A stretch of DNA of 64,000 nt from the NCBI GenBank assembly GCA_964035575.1, contig OZ037924.1, positions 1 through 64,000 on the forward strand, read 5' to 3'. The translations under genes and the position numbers were made by a program. Source of the DNA: Rhynchopus sp. YZ270_cl-10 (lineage: Eukaryota > Euglenozoa > Diplonemea > Diplonemida > Diplonemidae). Shown here one piece after another: positions 31,685 through 43,045 of this stretch. Every line of letters begins with the position of its first letter. Position 1 is the stretch's first letter. The notes below the pieces were generated by a model. The model did no database searches, had not been told where the DNA came from, and saw only the letters and a list, made by a program, of their open reading frames with translations.

Positions 31685-31804
31685 AAAAAAGGCCAGTCTC
31701 TTTCGAAACTGGCCATGTTTTGACAAAGTTGTGTGAGAAGAATATAATCTTCATGCTTCCATACCAATGAAGTACAGAAACTGTAGCTTTAGAAATCGTT
31801 GGTT
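31685..31804 (-). ncRNA. SL RNA gene, copy 19 (= copy 3)
   Basis: Exon 31765-31804. Last RNA gene of the array in this window. Confidence 0.95.
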
Positions 31805-32004
31805 GCCTTTTTTCTCTACAACGTTCTGAGTACAGACGTGTCCTGGGAAGCATGCCAGTAGTGTAAAAAATATGATGGTTTTTTTGTACCTAACATCTTG
31901 TACACTGAGAAGGTTCTGCACAAGTGGAAGCCTATATAAGGATATTCATAAGAGTCAAAAGGGGCTTCTGAAGGGGTATATGGGTAGTATGAGCTCATAT
32001 GAAT

Positions 32005-35000
32005 CCATTAAAAGCGTCTATGGCATGATCTAAGCATCACATAATTTCTGAAATCAATACCAACCACAATTTACGGCTATTTTTCCAGCAATAGCCGTAT
32101 CATGGCTTATAACCATACCTAAGGATGTCCAATATGCTGGAAAAGTTAATAATCTTGGGTATATAGGGTTTTTGGGCACATTTGAGTCAATTGCGGGGTC
32201 TTACGATTTAATCTGAGTATCACACATATCCTAATCACCTATATAATCGAAAAACACATACAAAATGACCTACATAGCCGTAAAATGACCCAAATGTGCA
32301 TATTCGGGTTGAAATTTCATTTTTTCGGAAAGTTTTTTTTTCTCAACAATTACATGGGTGAGTTCCGAGTACATTATGGGGTCGTAAGTTTTTATTCGAG
32401 CATCACACATTATGTAGAATAATTTATGCCATACAATGTTACCAAAAAAAGTCGATTTTTGGTCACTTTTTCAAAAATATGAAAATTCGATTTTTGGGTA
32501 CTAGATAGGTCTTTCCGGTGCAAAAACGACCGTTAAATGGATTCTCCGGGGTCCTAAGGCCCCAAAAATCACTTTTGGACACACGGGCAATATCCCAGTA
32601 TACCCTAGGAAATTGGTGGGAACCCAAAAATTGGCCTCAAAATCCGACCAAAACCAAGGTTTCTGTAGAGGTACATGTGAACCTCATGTGTGTTCTGGAG
32701 ACCCATTTTGTTTTTAAAAGTGAATCTAAATAGCCAAAAATTTAAAACTCTTGTAGCGCATTCGGAATAGAGGGGGTATTCGCGAAAACCTGTGCGAAAC
32801 ATTTATCAATTCAGGTCTGACCCACATGGTCATGACCCCATATTTTGGGTGCGGAAAACACCCTATCTGTTGACCTACCGGCTTGTATGCCTGTATACCT
32901 GGTTGGGTCAACTTTTTGAAAATTTCCTGGGCCATATACCCTATTTGGGCCCCCTGAATCCATTGCGACATCGTTTTTTCACATCCGAGTGAAAACTAAT
33001 ATATAGGATAACCCATGGGTATGGGTACCTCGCTCAATACCCCTAAAATCAGTGCTTTTGAAAATGACCCTATGGAAAAATGTATCCAAAATATTGAAAC
33101 ATGTTCTCCTGGCATCTGCAACACGATATTTTGGGCCCCCTGGGCCCCGGGGGCCCTACGGGCCCCCATATTCGCGAAAAGTTGGGCATCCCAGCTAGTG
33201 GGTCGGTACTGGGTATACAAACATCCCCCCAAAAAGTGAGATTTTGACCCCCCAAAAATGGCCATTTTTTTACTCCCCGGGACCTTCTCAGGTGTGTATT
33301 CGGACCCTCTCGTGGTCTTAAACCGGATTTTTGGGGCCCCCACACCCTGGAATACCCCCCATAGTGTCGTTTTTTCACCCGCAGGGCCGATTTTTTAGAA
33401 AAAATTTGGTTTTTAAGGAACAACATTTACCCTGCGACACCTTGAAAAACAGGTGATTTTTGCCTTTTTCAGTTGTGTGTGTGCAGTGCCGAATTCCCCA
33501 GGCTTGGTGAAAGTTGTGCCTCAAATACCCCTATGTGGGTTGGAAAAATCAAATAAAGATAAAATTTTGAGGCAGCCTGGGGGTGTGCTATGGTAAACAA
33601 TTTGTGTGTGTAAAAATACCCCTAAAAAACACCCTAAAAATGGCTGTTTTTCGCCTATTTTTGGGGGTCGCCTGAGCTATTTTTTTTATTGTTTTGGCTT
33701 TTCCTGGGACCTGAAAAGAGGGTCCTGGGCCCAATATGTCCCAATGAGGCCATTGGAATATCGATTTTTTCCAGATATGGGCCTCCTAGACCGAAATTTT
33801 TGATTTTGGTGTTGCAAAAATTTTCGAAAATCCTGAAAAGTGCCCAAAAACACGTAAAAACACGTGTATAGGCACACCCTATCGGCCCCCAGCATTGCCC
33901 AGGATTGTTGCAAATTTTCCCTGCATGGGGGCCCTCCGGGCCCCCTGGACCCATTGCGACCCGATTGGTTCACATTCCTGGAAAATTTGGTCCCTAAGAC
34001 ACATACGTGGTTAACATACCCCTGAAAAACACCCTATTTTTGACCCTAAAAAACACCCTATTTTTGACCCTGAAAACATGATTTTAGCAAATAGGGCAAC
34101 TAGTTTGGTGATCCAGCAACCGACTCATGGGCCCAGTATGTCCAACAGGGCCATATGTTTGGTAAATTTTACCGGGGGCAAGGGGATGTACAAAAAAAAA
34201 GTGGATTTTTTACCTTAAAAAAATGGCCAAAAATAGGCCAAAAATGGCCATTTTTCGGCCATGTGACCCCCACAGCAACCCTATATAGACCCCCAAAAAC
34301 CTAATATTTTTTTCCCAGCGATGTGTCCTGGGGGCCCTTCGGGCCCCCAGGACACATCGCAACCCCGTTTTTTCAAAAAGCTGGCCCTACGGGCCAACTT
34401 TTTGAGGTGGCCTGTAGGGTGACCCCTTCAAAAAGCTGGAACCCGGATTTTGGGGTCAGGGGTCCCTTTATGCACTTTTATGTATAAAAAAATGTCTGGG
34501 GCGAGAAAATGCAAATTTTTGCCTGCAAACACACTGCATACTACGACAGGACCATATTCCATCTTATCAGGAAAAATTTCGGAGGTGTTAGTCATAAAAA
34601 CAATTTAAAATTTTTTGAAAAAACATGAGATCTGGATAAAAGTTTTGACTGTACCTGTGGAAGGTGGGATTTTGCCTGTGTTTTGACTTTTTTTTTCAGT
34701 AAATAAACTTCTACTCATCTCCGGAGGCCGTCCGAGGTCGCAATTAACTCATTTTGACAATTTAGGGCCATATACCGCCCGTTTTTTCAAAAAGTTGAAA
34801 ATTTTGGCCCCCAGGATTGGGTACAGCGTGTACTGAACCCTGATTTTCGAAAAATCTCAACTTTTGAAATTTGTCACTTATGGCAGCATGTATCTGACAC
34901 CCGATTTTGAGTTTTCCCGTGAATCCATTTTGGTGCATATACACTATCTGGCACCCCTGAGTCCATTGCGGGGTCGTTTTTTCAAAACGTCGACCGGACT

Positions 35001-36340
35001 AATACCTAATATGACCCTGGGTATAGCGTACCGTCTCAGAAACACCCCAAAATCAGTGTTTTTGAAGGGTTGTCACAGCTAAAATCGATGAAAAAATGTC
35101 AAAATCACTTTCCCGTGACCCAATAGCGTGAAATATGACCCATGTGGGCCCCCAGGACCTATAGCACCCCCAATAGGTCGATTCCATGCATATTTCACAC
35201 CCCCAGATATATGCGCCCATAGGGTGCCACACCCCAAAATCATGATTTTTACATGATTTTTGGCCGGATGCACTGACCAGCAGGGCCATACCGTCTACCG
35301 GGGCAACCATATTTTTGAAACATCGGCCTTGCATAGGGCCCAGTATGTCCCACAGGGTATATTGCCCCAGTATCAGGTCCCCGCACAAGCCAAACCAATA
35401 TTTTAAAATCGCTTTTTTTGAAAAAAATATTTTTCAAAAAAAATCGTGATTTTTGGGATTTTGGTGATTTTTACAGTTTTGCACACCCTGAAAATCGATT
35501 TTTTCGGCTCCGCCGGTGAAATATCGACATAATTTAGGTATGTTATGTGCATAATATACCCATTAGAGCCCATTCAAGTCACATTCCGACCATTTTTCGT
35601 GAAAAAATGCAACTTTTTGTCACCGTGACCCCGAAAAATGACGATTTTTTGGTCGATTTTTTCGGCCAAAAATTTCGTACCACAGGGCCATACCATATAC
35701 TGGGATTATCAACTTTTTGAAAATACGGCCTGGTATTCGGGTGTATATGTCCCATGGGGCCCATAGTAACCTTACTGGGTCATGCCCAAAGCCAATCTTA
35801 ATAGTAAAATTCGATTTTCTGTGAAAAATATTTTGACCAAAAAATCGTCATTTTTCCGATTTTCGTCATTTTTACAGTTTTGCACACCCTGAAAATCGAT
35901 TTTTTCGGCTCCGCCGGTGAAATATCGACATAATTTAGGTATGTTATGTGCATAATATACCCATTAGAGCCCATTCAAGTCACATTCCGACCATTTTTCG
36001 TGAAAAAATGCAACTTTTTGTCACCGTGACCCCGAAAAATGACGATTTTTTGGTCGATTTTTTCGGCCAAAAATTTCGTACCACAGGGCCATACCATATA
36101 CTGGGATTATCAACTTTTTGAAAATACGGCCTGGTATTCGGGTGTATATGTCCCATGGGGCCCATAGTAACCTTACTGGGTCATGCCCAAAGCCAATCTT
36201 AATAGTAAAATTCGATTTTCTGTGAAAAATATTTTGACCAAAAAATCGTCATTTTTCCGATTTTCGTCATTTTTACAGTTTTGCACACCCTGAAAATCGA
36301 TTTTTTCGGCTCCACCGGTGAAATATCGACATAATTTAGG
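32005..36340. repeat. Non-coding spacer of partial unit D
   Basis: Matches the unit A spacer at offset +24,289. It contains two full 401-bp subrepeats and the start of a third, and breaks off after ataatttagg at 36340. The last copy has one private base (tccaccggtg). Confidence 0.85.
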
Positions 36341-37144
36341 GCCGGCTACCGTGATTCCGGAAGGGCCGGGTCTCGATGTGGTGCGTGAGTGGGAGTTTTT
36401 GCGTGAGTGACCGGCAGCGCAGAGGCCTCGGGCGACGGAACAGGCGGCCAAGCTGGGAGCCTCGAAGGTGACTTGGTTGTTTGTGGCGGGGGACTGTGCT
36501 TTTGAGGCTTTGCTCTTCGCCACCGGGCGCACGGATTTGTCGGTGGAGGGTCTGCGCCAGGCGGCGGTGAAGAAGGTCCAGGGCCGCGCTGATCTGTCGA
36601 GTGCGGCTGTCCCTAATTTTGGGGTCTGGCAGCGGCTGATGACGAGTGGGGACAGAGGAGACCAGCGTACGTGGGCGGATGCCATTGCAGTGGCGGGGGC
36701 AGGGGAGGCTCTTGAGGTATCTGTGGTCATCCTCAACGAGTTCGCCCGCCCTTCTCTGATGGTGCCAAGAAAACGGCCTAAGGCAGTGGTCCTTCTCCTC
36801 CACTCGGGTGACCAGGATGCGGCAGATGGATCCGGCAGTATCCCGGGACACTACGAGCCCCTCACCATGGACCCGGCTCTGCAGCAGCACATCCTGTCTT
36901 TTGAGGCCACAGGGGGTAAGGGGGAGTGCCAGTCAGAGCGCCCCATGGCTTTTGTGGGAGCGAGGGAGGCGGAGGCGTCGAACACTTTCCTGCAGTGCGA
37001 ACAATGCAGCAAGCTCTTCGACGGGTCGGACGCACACTTCTGCTGTCACACGTGTGGTGGCTTGGCATGTCTGCACTGCGCTCAGGGGTCCAAGCACTGC
37101 CCTCTGTCGCAAATTGGCAGGGCGGAATACTTCAGTGCCCTGTC
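36341..37144 (+). pseudogene. OTU-like cysteine protease fragment with a Cys/His-rich tail
   Basis: Reading from about 36411, the protein has GDCAFEALLFATGR, like the catalytic Cys motif of OTU deubiquitinases (DGDCLFRAL). About 118 residues later it has GHYEPL, like the catalytic His motif (HYN/HYE). Between them WADAIAVA...VSVVILN fits the OTU core. A Cys/His-rich segment with CX2C pairs follows (CEQC, CHTC, CLHC). The left end is cut by the satellite junction, and the frame is not open to the junction. The right end meets the poly-T of the LINE. OTU domains occur in host proteins and in some LINE families; which applies here is unknown. Confidence 0.55.
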
Positions 37145-40100
37145 TTTTTTTTTTTTTTTTTTTTTTTTTACTTGGTATTCACTCTCGTCTCTTTAGCGCT
37201 GCCGAGGCAGTGTGGCCGCTCTTTTTTGTTCTATCCAGAGTAAACCCGGGACCGTGTCCCAGCTGGTGCCGTTTTTCACATCTAGGACGTGCGGGTTGCC
37301 GTTTTACGGAGGTCACCTCCCCGTTTGCCACACAGGGTTTACAGACAGCACACCTCCCCCTCAGGGTGTGGCAGCATCGTTAAGGACACTGGCCTGACGA
37401 CAAAAGTGGAAACCTTTTTTAGGTTCCCGTGATCAGCTGATATGCTGGTCGGTGTGTTCTCTTGATGTTTTCTTTTTTGTTGGTATCCTCTTGTTGATAT
37501 GAGTAATGTAAAAGTAAAAGCTAATAAAGCTAAAAGTTGTGTTCTCTTCAGTTCGTTACAGTTGGCCTCAGAAGGTCACTCAGAGTGTCATCAGACAATC
37601 CGGAGGACACCAAAAATTCCAGGACCACTGCTGGGTGTTGTGTGAGGAGTGTTCCCCACGAGGTGTTGCTGCACAGGTTGGCTCTTTTGTCGGTGAGCTT
37701 GGGGCATTGCTTCAGAAGGTGCTTCGCCGTCACATTCGCCTTTCCGCACGCCTTGCAGTTGGGGGTGTCGTTGTGGCTCCTGTCCGTGTACAGGAGGGGG
37801 TGTCGTCTTGTGCGCAGGAGTCTCATCTCACGCGCTCCCTTACGCGTCAGTCGTTGTGGGCGGAGTTGCGGGTGGCGGAGTTGTATCTTCGTCTTCGCTT
37901 TGGCGTCGGTGTGCTGGCACGCATATGCGCTGTCTTCGGTGGGTGTGACGGTGAGCTGCGCTGCCACCCTCTTGATCTGAGAGGCGGCCGTCATCATCGC
38001 TATGGGTTCCAGCTGTGGTACCATGGCGTTCGCGTGCCGCTTTGCCTCTTTGTCCGCAGCTTCGTTTCCAGGTAGGCCGATATGGCTTGGGACGTACTGG
38101 AAGTCTACGCGTACTCCTTTGCGCGTGAGTGTGTGTATCGCACGCCATATGTCGTGCAGTGAATGCTCGACAGCCTTCTGTGGTCCTCCCTCTAGGGCGC
38201 GGATTGAGGACTGGCTGTCTGTGAGGATCGCCACTCTCGCGTGTTTGGTGGTAGTGGTGCGGTTTGCAAGGTCGGTGAGTGCCTCACGGATTGCCGTCTG
38301 CTCGGCTTGGTAGGCCACGCATCGCCTGCCTGTCCCCTTGCCGAAGACGTGGATCATGTTGTCGTCAGCGTCCGTCACTGCACATCCCGCCCCGCCGATG
38401 TTCGTGTCGGACAGTGATCCGTCGGTGTACGTGCTGTAGTCGTACTGGGGTAGCTTGTCGAGGGCCTCCTGCGTTTTTTCCAGAGCTTCCTCTTTGGTTT
38501 GTTTAGAGTCCGCTCGGAGGACTCCTGGGATGGTGGGGTGCAGCGTAAGCTTATCCTGTACTTCCTCCCATTGCCAGGGGGGCACAGGGTAGTGGAGCGC
38601 AATGGTGCTCCGAGTTGTGTGCTGAGTGTACATCTTTGTTTCCTCAACGGTGTTCGTGGCTGCTCTAAGCCATGTAGTGTTGGAGTGTTTTTTGGTTGAC
38701 TGCACGGCGGTGTACGCGGGCGAGTCATGTATGCGGTTGGCGCGCTCGTACAGCTTTGCTCCTTCCGCTTGTGCAATTTCAGCGATTGATCGCAGGTTCG
38801 CCTCCCAGAGAAGGTTCTCCGTCGCTGTGGTGCGTAGACAGCCGGTGATCAGTCTGGCTGCGCCGTGGTGGAGGGTCTCAAGATGGGTTCGGTTCTTCTT
38901 GAGCAGTGCGTGTCCCCACACTCCTATCCCGTAGGTGAGCACGGGCAGCACATATGTCATGTACACTTGTCGCATGGTGTCTGCTTCCGCACCCCAGTCC
39001 TCGCCTCCTAGTGCGTACAGTACGGAGAGTCGTTGTTTGTACTTTGTGCACACTGATTCCATGTGTTGTATCATGTTGCATTCGTCATCTATTAGGATGC
39101 CGAGGTACTGTGTCAGTCGGGTTGTAGGCACGCGTTTCCCATTGCTGTAGTGCACTGCGAATTGCTTGTCTCTGACGTTGTTGGGGTCTTTCTTGGTGGT
39201 GAAGGCTAGGAGGTTCGTTTTGTCATCGTCGGTGGAGATTCGGAGGCCCATTGGGGGGAGTTCACGTTCAAGTACTTCGATAGCCTTTTGTGCGGATAAA
39301 GCGGCTTCGTCGGTGTTGTTGCCAATGCACAGGATTGCGAGGTCGTCGGCGTACATGCACACATGTCCGTCCACGCACTCTAGGGTTTTCGCCAGGTTTG
39401 CCATGACTACGTTGAAGAGTAGGGGGGAGAGCACTGTGTTTTTTTGGGTGTCGCTCATCTGCGACATCTTCGCTTCGAAGTCGTTCCGCAGTGAGGAGAT
39501 GTTGGTGGCGTTCTGGGAGGTGGCGGCCCTGCTTGCTGCATCGACGGTGGCTGTTGTTGCGGATGGTGCGGCTGCGGCGGCTGGTGCAGGCGCTGCGTTG
39601 CTGTTGGAGCCTCTGACGACGTTGCTCCATGCTGTGGTGTTGTTTGCCAGGTTGTTTACAAAGGTGGTGGGTTTGGCGGCGGGTCTCTTCTTCTTTGGCC
39701 TGCGGAGCTTGTGGGAGGTGGAGACTTCTCGCGTGGTGATGTTTCTGTTGTTGAATAAGAAGAATTGGGGGAGCGTCTGTTGGGTTCGGATTTTGACCAT
39801 CTGTGTAGTACCCGCTTGTTGGTGAGCTATGACGGAGCAGACAATGCCATTTGTGCTGAGGGCCCCCACTAGGGCCTCGGGGTGTGTGAGGTAGTGCATC
39901 CCTGTCAGCACGAAGTGTCTCTCGGTGGCCATCTCTGGCTTCCCAATCTCTGCCCAGGCCGCTGTGATGTGCTCCCGTTCGGTGACGATGCCAAATGCTT
40001 TGGTTGACTTTATTAGCCGTCCTGCGTGTTTTGTAGCAAACGTGATTGCGTCTGCGAGGGTGGCAGTGGGTGGGAGCCAGACTACGGGCTCGTTGGTGAC

Positions 40101-40800
40101 GGCTTTGGGTCTGACGATGACACCAGATTGTCCTGACATCTCCCTCAGCGGCTTTCTCAGGGATACGGTGGCGGTGATGCGGCGCTCCCCTGCAGGGCGC
40201 ACGCTGGCTACATCTGCACTGAGCCCGTTGAGGAACTTGCGTGCGGTGTCGAGCGGTTTCGTTAGCCATTCCGGGTTGGCGGCTACTGCCTCGTCGAGGA
40301 CTTCCAGCTTTATCTCCTCCAGCTGGTGCGTGTTGGATGCCCCGAAAGAGGGGATGTTGTTCTTGTAGTTGGGGGCGGTGGAGGACAACACAAACAGGTG
40401 CACCTTTTTGAGGTAGCACTCCCCGTTCGGCTTCTGCACAATGCACTCCTGCGTGCTGTGCGCTTTGTGTCCCTGTATTGGGGCGGTGGTGGCGATGGCG
40501 ATGACGGGTCCGTTCGGTGGGACCGCGTTCTTTGACGCAAGGTAGGTGTCTGCGTCGGCTAGCTTCAGCAGCGCAATAAAGCCTCGCTGCTCCGGGTTCC
40601 CGCTCCTGTAACGTTGTTGGAAGGTGGTGGGGTTTAGGACCTCTGTGTCCCAGTCCTCTTGACGGAGGGTGTGCATCCCGGCCGTTGCTGCTTCGCTTCT
40701 TTCGCCATGGAGGTCCTCCATGCCCAAGTCCGCCGCGTGGAGGCAGGCTGTCGCAGATCGGTAAGGTAATTGCTTAGAATGTAATAGTGACGATAGTTTT
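37145..40800 (-). mobile_element. Non-LTR retrotransposon (LINE), minus strand, internally deleted
   Basis: A T26 run on the plus strand at 37145-37170 is the poly(A) tail, followed inward by a ~380-bp 3' UTR and one long ORF. I found no convincing target-site duplication. The 5' boundary is placed where the LINE reading and the plus-strand ORF meet; it is approximate. Confidence 0.8.
37548..40721 (-). CDS. LINE polyprotein: N-terminal domain, RT C-terminal part, RNase H, zinc knuckle
   Basis: About 1,057 residues from the first plausible ATG (40721); the frame is open further upstream but only as antisense of the neighbouring ORF. Residues 1-410 are an unassigned ORF1-like region ending in an A/T/N/S-rich linker. 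VLSPLLFN then begins the late RT, with YADD at about 457-460. RNase H follows, with YTDGS near 765, ILTDSQSS, and SHIGLPGNEAAD near 880. Near 990 is a CX2CX8HX4C knuckle. The endonuclease and RT motifs 0 to B are absent: SDTQKNT joins straight to VLSPLLFN where GxPQGS would be expected, so an in-frame deletion is inferred. It could not make a working RT alone. Confidence 0.8.
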   Translation of the reverse strand: MEDLHGERSEAATAGMHTLRQEDWDTEVLNPTTFQQRYRSGNPEQRGFIALLKLADADTYLASKNAVPPNGPVIAIATTAPIQGHKAHSTQECIVQKPNGECYLKKVHLFVLSSTAPNYKNNIPSFGASNTHQLEEIKLEVLDEAVAANPEWLTKPLDTARKFLNGLSADVASVRPAGERRITATVSLRKPLREMSGQSGVIVRPKAVTNEPVVWLPPTATLADAITFATKHAGRLIKSTKAFGIVTEREHITAAWAEIGKPEMATERHFVLTGMHYLTHPEALVGALSTNGIVCSVIAHQQAGTTQMVKIRTQQTLPQFFLFNNRNITTREVSTSHKLRRPKKKRPAAKPTTFVNNLANNTTAWSNVVRGSNSNAAPAPAAAAAPSATTATVDAASRAATSQNATNISSLRNDFEAKMSQMSDTQKNTVLSPLLFNVVMANLAKTLECVDGHVCMYADDLAILCIGNNTDEAALSAQKAIEVLERELPPMGLRISTDDDKTNLLAFTTKKDPNNVRDKQFAVHYSNGKRVPTTRLTQYLGILIDDECNMIQHMESVCTKYKQRLSVLYALGGEDWGAEADTMRQVYMTYVLPVLTYGIGVWGHALLKKNRTHLETLHHGAARLITGCLRTTATENLLWEANLRSIAEIAQAEGAKLYERANRIHDSPAYTAVQSTKKHSNTTWLRAATNTVEETKMYTQHTTRSTIALHYPVPPWQWEEVQDKLTLHPTIPGVLRADSKQTKEEALEKTQEALDKLPQYDYSTYTDGSLSDTNIGGAGCAVTDADDNMIHVFGKGTGRRCVAYQAEQTAIREALTDLANRTTTTKHARVAILTDSQSSIRALEGGPQKAVEHSLHDIWRAIHTLTRKGVRVDFQYVPSHIGLPGNEAADKEAKRHANAMVPQLEPIAMMTAASQIKRVAAQLTVTPTEDSAYACQHTDAKAKTKIQLRHPQLRPQRLTRKGAREMRLLRTRRHPLLYTDRSHNDTPNCKACGKANVTAKHLLKQCPKLTDKRANLCSNTSWGTLLTQHPAVVLEFLVSSGLSDDTLSDLLRPTVTN

Positions 40801-40802
40801 GA

Positions 40803-42821
40803 TGTGTGGACTCTGGTGACGAGGGTGAGGTCCGGTCTTTTTTGCACTCGAATGTTCCGGCTCAGGCTGCCTCTGCGGAGGGGAGCGGAGACCCACCACC
40901 TAAACGGGCTCCTTCTCCAGCAGTGCCAGCTCCCGAGGGCGAGGACGTCGAGGAGGTAGACACGCCAATGGCGGGCGAAGAGGGGAGCCTGGCGCAGCAG
41001 GCAGAACAGAAGCAGCAGAAGCACGAGAAGCAACGGGGGAAGCAGCAGAAGCAGCAACAACAAAAGGAGGACCAGGAGAAGAAGGAAGCGTTGCAGCGTG
41101 CGTCGGACGCGTGGCAGCAAGCCCTGGAGGTACGGCGGGAGCATCGTCGGTCGTGGGGACCGGATTTGGCCGCGCTTCGGGGCACTTTTGGCGACCGCCA
41201 GCAGGAGTTGAGTCGTTTCCTGGAGGAACAGAATGTGCGTCTGGACCAGGCGAAGGCGGCGGACAGGCATCGTGTGGAGGAGCTGACCGCCAGGCACAAG
41301 CGGGAGCTCGCAGAGGACGCGAAGAAGATGCATGCGCAGTACTTGGAAGACTGCGATCGGCACCCCGAAGCAGGAGAGTCGCTCCGGGCGGAGTATGACA
41401 GGCAACGCCGTGAGAGGCATTACGCCATCGCAGCAAAGCATGAGTCGGAGCAGAAGGCGACCACTCTGTTGTTGACGGCGGTGAACCTCTCCCGACAGCT
41501 GGAGGCGGAACGCATGGTGGCATACGGGCGGTGCTTTGGGGTGGTGTGCGAAGGGCGGCTATTCCTCCCCTGCCATGCGGTGCGGAGAGCGGTGGGCGAC
41601 GACCCTGAAGGACTCGAACCTGACTGTGTCGGCGACTGGATGGCTCTCTTTGGTCCTCAAGGTGCTTCTCCGTGCCCGGGCGAGTTCCTGTACTGCTGGG
41701 CGACACAGCAGCCGTGGAGTGGGAACGGGGAGGGGGACGGTGATTGCCCGGAGTCGGTGGTCGCCCGTCAGGCGGTTAGGAAGATAGCAGGGGAGGCCGG
41801 ATACTGCAACACCCGGGGCAAGACCAGCGCGGTCGACGTCGTACGGGAAGGCAGGGTCAGCTGGGGAACCCCTTCTCGGGATCAGCTGGAGGAGGAGGTG
41901 GGGCGACAGGCCGAGGCGGCAGACTCCGAGGTGCGTGTGAAGGTGGAGGAGATGGATGATTATGAGCAGGAGCAGGAGGAGGACCTCGACACCGCGATGG
42001 AGGGGGCGGATCGCTCGCATCCTCTGTCAGTGGAAGGCATCCCTGACCAGAAGAAGCAAGCGATGGTGAGGGAATTGCTGAGGGCGCAGAGCGAGGCTTG
42101 GATGTGGACGGAGGAGGAGCGGATGGAGAGGGAGGGTCTCTTCCCGTGCCTCACCATGGGGTCGCCGGTGCCTTCTTCTGTGATGAAGTGGATCTCCCTG
42201 TTCCACTACCGTCAGGGAGTGAAACAGGATGGCAGACCCTTGTTGTCAATCCTCCTCTCTTCCGCTACGTTCACTCAGTGGTATGAGGTGATGAAGGTGG
42301 TGGGTTTGCATGAGTGGTCGGTTACGGAAAAGTGCAAGGCACGGACGACGTTGCAGGCCCTGACGGACAACCGGAGGAGTATAGGGCAGGCCTTTGCTGC
42401 GGAGAGGACAAGGAGGGAGAATGAGGCACGAGCGGCTCGAGAGGGAATAGGCCGACAACCTCAAGCCTCCTCTTCTTCTTCTTCTTCTTCCTCCACCTCT
42501 GCAGGCCGTGGCACTACAACCTCCATCGCCCAACCTGCAGTCTCCACTTCTTCCTCCTCCTCATCTGCAGGCCGTGGCAATGCAACCTCCTCCGCCCAAC
42601 CTGCTCCTTCCCCAGCTCCAAAAGGACCCCAGCGCCATGCAGCTCAGGGTAGGTCCAACACGTCGAACGTGTTCACCGACTCAGTGGCACAAGCGACGCA
42701 GCATGTGCTCTCGCCCCAGGAGGTGCAGAGAGGGCGCAATGGTCGCGGTGGTGGAAAGAAGGGGAGACAGAGCGGAGGAAAGCAGGGGCAAAAGGGGAAT
42801 AAGAGGAATAAGAGGAATTAG
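40803..42821 (+). CDS. Unidentified 671-codon ORF, coiled-coil and low-complexity
   Basis: Open from just after a stop at 40800-40802. The first ATG is at 40968, so the gene may start there or be truncated by the LINE. Residues about 55-230 are Q/E/K-rich coiled coil. The middle (about 240-330) is a compact Cys/Trp-bearing region (FLPCHAVRRAVGD, EFLYCWATQQPW). The end is Ser-rich, with two related SAGRG blocks and a very basic tail (GGKKGRQSGGKQ...NKRNKRN). I do not recognise it. It may be a nucleic-acid-binding ORF of an element or the far part of whatever carried the OTU fragment. Confidence 0.45.
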   Translation, partial: CVDSGDEGEVRSFLHSNVPAQAASAEGSGDPPPKRAPSPAVPAPEGEDVEEVDTPMAGEEGSLAQQAEQKQQKHEKQRGKQQKQQQQKEDQEKKEALQRASDAWQQALEVRREHRRSWGPDLAALRGTFGDRQQELSRFLEEQNVRLDQAKAADRHRVEELTARHKRELAEDAKKMHAQYLEDCDRHPEAGESLRAEYDRQRRERHYAIAAKHESEQKATTLLLTAVNLSRQLEAERMVAYGRCFGVVCEGRLFLPCHAVRRAVGDDPEGLEPDCVGDWMALFGPQGASPCPGEFLYCWATQQPWSGNGEGDGDCPESVVARQAVRKIAGEAGYCNTRGKTSAVDVVREGRVSWGTPSRDQLEEEVGRQAEAADSEVRVKVEEMDDYEQEQEEDLDTAMEGADRSHPLSVEGIPDQKKQAMVRELLRAQSEAWMWTEEERMEREGLFPCLTMGSPVPSSVMKWISLFHYRQGVKQDGRPLLSILLSSATFTQWYEVMKVVGLHEWSVTEKCKARTTLQALTDNRRSIGQAFAAERTRRENEARAAREGIGRQPQASSSSSSSSSTSAGRGTTTSIAQPAVSTSSSSSSAGRGNATSSAQPAPSPAPKGPQRHAAQGRSNTSNVFTDSVAQATQHVLSPQEVQRGRNGRGGGKKGRQSGGKQGQKGNKRNKRN

Positions 42822-43045
42822 AGTGAGAGTTAGAGGGAGAGAGTGTGTGTGTAGATGCGTGTAGAGAATGACAGTTTGCCCCATGTTTATTTTTAAAAAC
42901 CCTTTTTATTTTGTGTTTTTTGTTCTTTTCATGCCCCCGGGCCCGAGGCCAACATCGGCCGAAAAATTACCCAGAGGCCTGTGCCCCCCAGGCCTCAGCC
43001 TAACTGGGGGGGTAGGCAGGCCAACACGGATTAGGGGTGGTGGGT

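Larger units (their letters stand above)
6429..36340. repeat. Tandem array of an ~11-kb SL RNA / snRNA / 5S / tRNA / 7SL unit
   Basis: Units A (6429-17435), B (17436-28843), C (28844-30717) and D (30718-36340) read as near identical wherever compared. Offsets are +11,007 from A to B, rising to +11,408 after an extra 401-bp subrepeat, then +1,874 for the partial unit C. Unit D carries three SL genes and the spacer and stops within a 401-bp subrepeat. Such homogeneity implies concerted evolution or very recent amplification. No protein gene is credible inside; the RNA genes are listed separately. Confidence 0.97.

Noticed and set aside
37840-40446. ORFs opposite or shifted within the LINE
   Set aside because: They are alternative-frame shadows of the LINE ORF.
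37120-40830. Target-site duplication around the LINE
   Set aside because: No matching direct repeat between sequence left of the poly-T and sequence right of 40800.
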